A stretch of 11,023 nucleotides of DNA from Triparma columacea. Lineage: Eukaryota > Sar > Bolidophyceae > Parmales > Triparmaceae. The position numbers and the translations under genes were made by a program. Below, piece by piece: positions 6,787 to 11,023 of this stretch. The DNA is taken from contig BRYA01000530.1 in the NCBI GenBank assembly GCA_030267965.1, forward strand, positions 1-11,023. The letters are read 5' to 3'. Positions within the stretch are counted from its first letter, which is position 1. Each line of letters starts with the position of its first letter. Below the pieces are notes generated by a model that worked only from the letters and a program-made list of their open reading frames with translations, was not told the origin of the DNA and did no database searches.

Positions 6787-6830
6787 CTTTAGACGGACTC
6801 TAGACGGACTTTAGACAAACTTTAGTTCAG
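6787..6830. repeat. 11-nt tandem repeat
   Basis: About 3.5 copies of TTTAGACGGAC with small changes (TCTAGACGGAC, TTTAGACAAAC), just before the 3' end of the LRR gene. Confidence 0.75.
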
Positions 6831-6864
6831 ATAGCCTCAAATCCAACTAATCAAGCGCAAAGAG

Positions 6865-8004
6865 TTAGAGAAACTCCAGAATTACTCTCCACAAAACTTT
6901 CGGGATCTTGTCGCGTGTTTCAGTTGCCTTTAGCGGGGCTTCAACTTCTGTTCGTTTCCTCTTAAGACTACCCGATCCGCTGGGGTCATTCTCCGCGTGA
7001 TCCCAGGTTCCCTTGAGGCACAGTAGAGCGGTGACGCGTTCCGTCACAGCGGGTTGGCGGTGCCACCTGTAATGGAGGAGGTCCGAGACGGTCGACATAT
7101 TTTTATCAGCAGCGGCAGCGATTAGGGCAGTGCAGTTTGAGAAGCAGTTTTGACCGATGGAGACGGTGGGAGATAAACTGAGTCTTGTCAGGGCAGAGCA
7201 TCCGTTGAAGGCGTGAAGGCCAATTGTAGTCACTGAGTCCGGGATTGTGATGGCTGTGAGGGAGGAGCATTCTCTGAAGGCGCGTTCGCCAATTGTCGTC
7301 ACTCCGTCCGGGATTGTGATAGCTGCGAGGGAGGAGCATCCCCAGAAGGTGTTAATGCCAATCATCTTCACTCCGTCCGGGATGGTGATGGCTGCAAGGG
7401 AGGAGCATTCCCAGAAGGCGCAACCTCCAATCGACGTCGCTCCGTCCGGAATAGTGATGGCTGCGAGGGAGGAGCATCCGTAGAAGGCTTGATTGCCAAT
7501 CATCGTCACTCCGTCCGGGATGGTGATGGCCGTGAGGGAGGAGCATTCATAGAAGGCGCCAATGCAAATTGTCGTCACTCCGTCCGGGATGGTGATGGCT
7601 GCGAGGGAGGAGCATCCGTGGAAGGCGAAATTGCTAATCTCCGTCACTCCGTCCGGGATAATGATGGCTGTGAGGGAAGAGCAATCAGAGAAGGCGGAAA
7701 CGCCAATGTCCGTAACTGAGTCCGGGATTGTGATGGCTGCAAGGGAGGAGCAATTTGCGAAGGCGAAATCGCCAATCGTCGTCACAGAGTCCGGGATTGT
7801 GATGGCTGCGAGGGAGGAGCATCCTGCGAAGGCGCCATAGCCAATCGACGTCACTCCATCTGGGATGGTGATGGCAGTGAGGGAGGAGCATCCCTTGAAG
7901 GCGCGAACGCCAATCGACGTCACTCCTTGTGCAAAAGATACTTCTGTGATTTCACTATAATCTTCGAAGCTCTGTCTGCCATAGTATACTGCTGTTTGGG
8001 GCAT
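6865..8004 (-). CDS. BspA-type leucine-rich-repeat protein with KRKR and F-box-like tail
   Basis: 379 residues, single exon, start ATG at 8004, stop TAA at 6865. A TGA lies a short way upstream in frame (near 8041), which supports the start. Residues about 33-285 are 11 full 23-residue repeats (AF-GCSSLAAITIPDGVTTIG) and one degenerate unit (NCFSNCTAL). This is the LRR_5/BspA family, which forms a curved solenoid that binds proteins. No signal peptide is seen. The C-terminal part, about 95 residues, contains LLHYRWHRQPAVTERV, a basic stretch SLKRKRTE resembling a nuclear signal, and ends IPKVLWRVILEFL, which resembles the first helix of an F-box (LP-xLW-xILxFL). A nuclear or cytosolic adaptor is therefore possible, but this is inference. 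The gene is intronless beside intron-rich neighbours. It is the intact paralogue of the copy at 677-1376. Confidence 0.88.
   Translation of the reverse strand: MPQTAVYYGRQSFEDYSEITEVSFAQGVTSIGVRAFKGCSSLTAITIPDGVTSIGYGAFAGCSSLAAITIPDSVTTIGDFAFANCSSLAAITIPDSVTDIGVSAFSDCSSLTAIIIPDGVTEISNFAFHGCSSLAAITIPDGVTTICIGAFYECSSLTAITIPDGVTMIGNQAFYGCSSLAAITIPDGATSIGGCAFWECSSLAAITIPDGVKMIGINTFWGCSSLAAITIPDGVTTIGERAFRECSSLTAITIPDSVTTIGLHAFNGCSALTRLSLSPTVSIGQNCFSNCTALIAAAADKNMSTVSDLLHYRWHRQPAVTERVTALLCLKGTWDHAENDPSGSGSLKRKRTEVEAPLKATETRDKIPKVLWRVILEFL
7130..7930 (-). repeat. 69-bp tandem array encoding LRR units (intact copy)
   Basis: Eleven to twelve imperfect 69-bp direct repeats, one per LRR. The repetition also produces open frames on the other strand and in other phases, which are shadows. 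Confidence 0.9.
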
Positions 8005-8639
8005 TTCGGGGAAGGGGAGAGTCCCGGGGTTGAGAGGATCTTTTCACCCGTCTTTTCGGTAACAGTTGAAAGCCTAAACAATTTGATACTGATTATCTGC
8101 GAGTTCCTACATTATTGACGGGAATCAGGAGGGTTAGTGTGGTGTGATTGACAAAGAACAAGGGAGAGGGATTGTGAGACCCTCAAGGAATGCGTCATTG
8201 TGGCGTCAATGGAGGTTATCTGCCCCGTAGCAACCCCAATATCGTACTAATAGTATCGAAATATGGCCGAAATTAGTATTATTGAGACGAACAATCCAAA
8301 TCAAATGAATACTCAGTCGACCGTGATTTATTTGAAGAGTGGAAATAACTTGAACTTGGACGTGAATAGGAGATTAAAAGCAACAATAGGACAAATAACA
8401 ACTGGTGAACGCCTTGAAAAGTGTTATTATTGTCATTGTGTTCCGCCTTACCTTTATTTTGATTTATTTATTAGTTCTTGTCTTTTTCCTGATTTCTTCA
8501 CCCCAAAACCCAGATTAACAGAACAGAAACCCCACCCTCCCCCCCCCTCCCCCTCATGCCTCCCCTCCACCCCTCCCCATCCCCCCCCCACCCCCCTCTG
8601 CGCAACTCCCCCTCCTCTCCCTCCTCCCCCCCCTCCTCC
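8005..8639. other. Divergent spacer, possible unrecognised 5' exon of the PPR gene
   Basis: It lies between the LRR gene start (-) and the PPR gene (+). An AT-rich open stretch from the ATG at 8263 to about 8403 (MAEISIIETNNPN...) could be a first exon, ending near CTG/GTGAAC, but the base composition and peptide are not like the neighbouring exons. From about 8520 to 8640 the sequence is almost pure C/T with many C runs, as in the 3' parts of introns here. Confidence 0.5.
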
Positions 8640-10995
8640 ATGCCTCAGTACAAGAAGAACTTGCTCCTCAAGCAGAAACTGGCCTCGATGGAGGCTGACC
8701 TTGAGGAGACCCTGTCACACGCCAAACTCCAGTCGGACTACAATGTAAAGCGTTACGGGGAGTATATCGACAGTGTGGAGATGCTAAAGGACTACGAAAG
8801 GGAGATTGGGGAGCAGAAGGAGGATGTTGTCCAGGCTTACGTGAACAGAGTTGCTCTTAAAAATGATGAGGTGACGCGTTTGAAGCTGGAGTTCGAGGTA
8901 AAGAAGCAGAACTTTGAAGCGTACTGGCCCGCGTGGATGAAGTACCTGAACAAGGTCAAGGTGGTCAGAAAGGAGCACGGGTACAGGTGAGGATGAGGAC
9001 AATTTACAAGAAGAAAGAAGCTATGTACAACAACCTCCTCGCTTACTGCGGAAATAGCGGCGATTGGGTTGGAGCCATCAGGGCTTACGAGGTGGGGATT
9101 GTCATCAGTTTGGTTGATATCAACCAGTCCATCCTTCCCGCGGCTCGCTTCGCTCGCCGCTAGAACCCATTCATCGTTCTTACGCCCCGCCTCCCTCCCA
9201 ATGTAGTAACAAGACGAGGTGGAGAAGTGTCGTCCAACAGCTTCTTCAGCAGGCCTCGCGAGCTTTTGCGAAACGAAACGGAGAGCAACAGACCGTGTGC
9301 GGCGACTTTCGGCGGATGTGTATTTCCTTTAACAGTTACGGAACTTTTGAGCTTAATGATCAGTTGCAGCACTTGGAGGACATTGCCGGCGACGTCGAAG
9401 GTTCTCGAGACCCGACATACCACCTACTCCGTCTGGAGTACAGGCTGAGTAAGAAGGCTTATGAGAAAGTCAGGGACTTGCCGGCTTACAGGGACGGAGT
9501 GGTCGTAGAGAAGGTGAGAATGCGGAAATGCGGATAGGAGGATCTCAGGATAACGCTTCTCAACTCATCACACCCACTAACTAACGCACCAACCCCTTCC
9601 GCGACTCGCTTCGCTCGTCGCCGCTCGTCGCCACCAGGAGGGAGTCAAGGTTGACATGAGGGAGCAGGCTAGGGAGCACCTGAAGAAGCTGGGGCTCGAC
9701 GATTCAGTGCTCTCGGATCCCAACAAAAAAAAGTTCGACCATCGAAAAGCCGTGAGCCTCGAGGTGCAGGAAAAGGTCAAGGACGAGCTCAGGTGAGACG
9801 AACCTGTCTAAGAGGTTAGAGTCATGGCTAGGGGCGCAAGGCATCTGAGGAGAGCAAGGCATCTGAGGAGCGCAAGGCATCTGAGAAGCGCAAGGTACCT
9901 CAAATTCTACACTAGCATAATCCCTTCCGCGACTCGCTTCGCTCACCGCCACAACGAAAACCGACCATCCTCCCTCTGGAAGGGTCTATCCCTATACACC
10001 CACACTCACACCCACGTCTACGCACCACCACGCACCACCTTGGTCGCTCTCGCTCAGGCTCGCCCTGCGCGTTCCTGTTACTAGGGACAACAAGGATAGG
10101 ATCGAGGCGATGTACAACAACCTCCTCGCTTACTGCGGAAATAGCGGCGATTGGGTTGGAGCCATCAGGGCTTACGAGGTAAGCTCTAAGACCCTAATCC
10201 ACCATTGCAACCCAATGTCGCAACTCCCTCTGCGACTCGCTTCGCTCGCCGCTAACTTCCGCTCGTTCGCAGGAATTCGTCAAGAGGGGCTTTGTGCCGA
10301 ATCGCTTCGTCTTCAACTGCATCATCAATTCGTGCAAGAGGGCTGACCCCGTGCAGTCTGACCGTGCCGTACTAGTGCTTGACTGGATGCTTGAGAATGA
10401 TGTGCCTCCGACGGCGGCCACTTACAACAGTGTGATTGACTGCTGCAGGGTCGGGGGGAGTTGGAGGAGGGGTGTGCAGGTTTTTGAATTGATGATGCGT
10501 CAGGAGGGTATGAAGCCCAACACGAATACCTACGCAATCATGGCGAAGCTAGGCTTCGGCGCTGGGGAGGATGCCGGAGAGGTCTACAGCGTGCTTAAGT
10601 TTGCTGGGGTTCCAGAGTACATTGCCTACACCTCCGCGGCCTCCAATGCCCTGGGAGGATTCGGCAAGGGAAGGCAAGCAAAGCCGCCGACGGCGTCCTC
10701 TTCTACGCTCACGAGTTCCCTGAAGTCGCTGTCGTTCGTGCCTGTGCCGATAAATCGCCCTGTTTTGACAGCGGCTGAAATCGCTGCAGGGAAGAAGCTC
10801 AAGGCCAGGGAGGCGGCGAAGGAAATGGGAAGGGCGGTTGATGCCCTGCTCAAGCCGCAGCCGGAGGAGGAGGGAAGCGAGTGGGACTGCGACAGCCTCC
10901 TGAGCCTGAGTAAAAGGGGCAAGGTTGCTGTCGGGGAGGGCGGGGGAGGGGGGAACGGGGGTGGGAGCCTTGGGATGTACAGGGGGAAAGTGTAG
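8640..10995 (+). CDS. Pentatricopeptide-repeat (PPR) protein with N-terminal coiled coil, five exons
   Basis: Exons 8640-8986, 9207-9513, 9638-9792, 10085-10178 and 10273-10995 give 541 residues with all phases consistent (2, 0, 2, 0). Residues about 5-75 are charged and heptad-like (coiled coil). About 278-417 hold four PPR-like units: MYNNLLAYCGNSGDWVGAIR..., RFVFNCIINSCKRADPVQSD..., AATYNSVIDCCRVGGSWRRG... and TNTYAIMAKLGFGAGEDAGE.... PPR proteins bind single-stranded RNA, typically in plastids or mitochondria, one base per repeat, so a role in organelle RNA processing is inferred. The C-terminus is basic and glycine-rich with no known domain. The start is uncertain: a C/T tract and CAG at 8645-8647 could equally be an acceptor, with the true N-terminus and targeting peptide upstream. 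No targeting signal is seen after the ATG at 8640. All four introns carry the TCGCTTCGCTC element. Intron 1 holds a copy of the exon 4 sequence. Confidence 0.85.
9023..9093 (+). repeat. Exact copy of PPR exon 4 inside intron 1
   Basis: 71 nt identical to 10110-10180, from ATGTACAAC to GAGGT, thus including the first two intron bases. Upstream similarity is weak (GGACAA...AAG). Here the next bases are GGGG rather than AAGC, giving a poorer donor. Using this copy as an exon would break the frame into exon 2, so it is probably a decoy or relict. Confidence 0.9.
9140..9160 (+). repeat. Intron element in PPR intron 1
   Basis: Core 9145-9155, perfect arms GCGGC/GCCGC. It lies 46 nt before the acceptor TGTAG. 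Confidence 0.85.
9535..9622 (+). repeat. PPR intron 2, mosaic of two kinase introns
   Basis: 9535-9572 matches kinase intron 3 (3821-3861) except for a 3-nt indel; 9582-9622 is identical to kinase intron 6 (4629-4669). Core 9606-9616 with perfect arms GCGAC/GTCGC; CTAACTAAC branch-like sequence at about 9577-9585. Confidence 0.88.
9834..9899 (+). repeat. 18-nt tandem repeat in PPR intron 3
   Basis: Three copies of GCGCAAGGCATCTGAGGA with one to three changes and a decayed fourth, near the 5' end of the intron. Confidence 0.8.
9929..9949 (+). repeat. Intron element in PPR intron 3
   Basis: Core 9934-9944, arms GCGAC and ACCGC with two inner mismatches. It lies unusually far, about 135 nt, from the acceptor CTAG. 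Confidence 0.8.
10110..10180 (+). repeat. PPR exon 4 sequence, second member of the 71-bp duplication
   Basis: The in-frame functional member of the pair, within exon 10085-10178 plus the donor GT. It encodes the first half of PPR unit 1. Confidence 0.9.
10232..10252 (+). repeat. Intron element in PPR intron 4
   Basis: Core 10237-10247, arms GCGAC and GCCGC with one A-C mismatch. It is followed by CTAAC and then the acceptor TTCGCAG 20 nt later. Confidence 0.85.
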
Positions 10996-11023
10996 TAATT
11001 GATGTAAAGGGTCTAAGTTTGGT

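Larger units (their letters stand above)
6520..6864. other. Convergent intergenic spacer
   Basis: It lies between the 3' ends of the kinase (+) and the intact LRR gene (-). No gene is seen. It must hold both 3' ends; it contains the hairpin and tandem repeat listed separately. Confidence 0.6.

Noticed and set aside
7247..7840. Plus-strand and other-phase open frames over the LRR array
   Set aside because: They are shadows created by the 69-bp periodicity without stops; only the minus-strand frame gives the LRR consensus.
8263..8748. Open frame of 161 codons beginning MAEISIIETNN
   Set aside because: It runs into a C/T tract coding only Pro/Ser, has a base composition unlike neighbouring exons and no recognisable domain; at most its first part is a 5' exon.

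Overview
The window reads as nuclear DNA of a eukaryotic alga with a secondary plastid, most likely a photosynthetic stramenopile (ochrophyte); a bolidophyte or pelagophyte would fit but is not proven. The reasons are genes densely interrupted by GT-AG introns, an ABC1-type kinase whose N-terminus is a signal peptide followed directly by a phenylalanine (the ASAFAP-like plastid import signal of heterokonts), a pentatricopeptide-repeat (PPR) protein, and BspA-type leucine-rich-repeat genes, which are abundant in some of these algae.

Layout. 1-679 (-): two exons of a soluble fumarate reductase-like flavoprotein, running off the left edge and lacking the FAD-binding N-terminus. 677-1376 (-): a broken BspA-LRR gene copy that abuts the fumarate reductase exon where that N-terminus should be. 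1377-2122: non-coding. 2133-2476 (-): a tRNA-Leu(AAG) gene split into five pieces by four short GT-AG introns, ending in a T8 tract. 2632-6519 (+): an ABC1K/UbiB-like kinase, 11 exons, about 719 residues, probably in the plastid. 6520-6864: a convergent intergenic spacer with a hairpin and an 11-nt tandem repeat. 6865-8004 (-): an intact single-exon BspA-LRR gene with a C-terminal KRKR/F-box-like tail. 8005-8639: a divergent spacer. 8640-10995 (+): a five-exon PPR protein with an N-terminal coiled coil.

The most remarkable object is the tRNA gene. Removing four segments that begin GTAAG and end CAG leaves a complete 78-nt tRNA-Leu with every stem paired; the anticodon lies on a 6-nt exon. A and B boxes are intact, and no run of four T occurs in the transcribed strand before the terminal T8. 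It therefore looks like a Pol III gene carrying spliceosomal-type introns.

The second system is a family of intron-borne elements. An 11-nt core, TCGCTTCGCTC, flanked by short inverted arms that change in compensating fashion, occurs about 20 times, always in introns or the presumed intron at the left edge and never in exons, the LRR genes, the tRNA or the spacers. Introns of the unrelated kinase and PPR genes share identical stretches of up to 41 nt. This is what spreading intron-generating elements (introner-like) would leave. An exact 71-bp copy of a PPR exon inside another intron of the same gene shows further recent copying.
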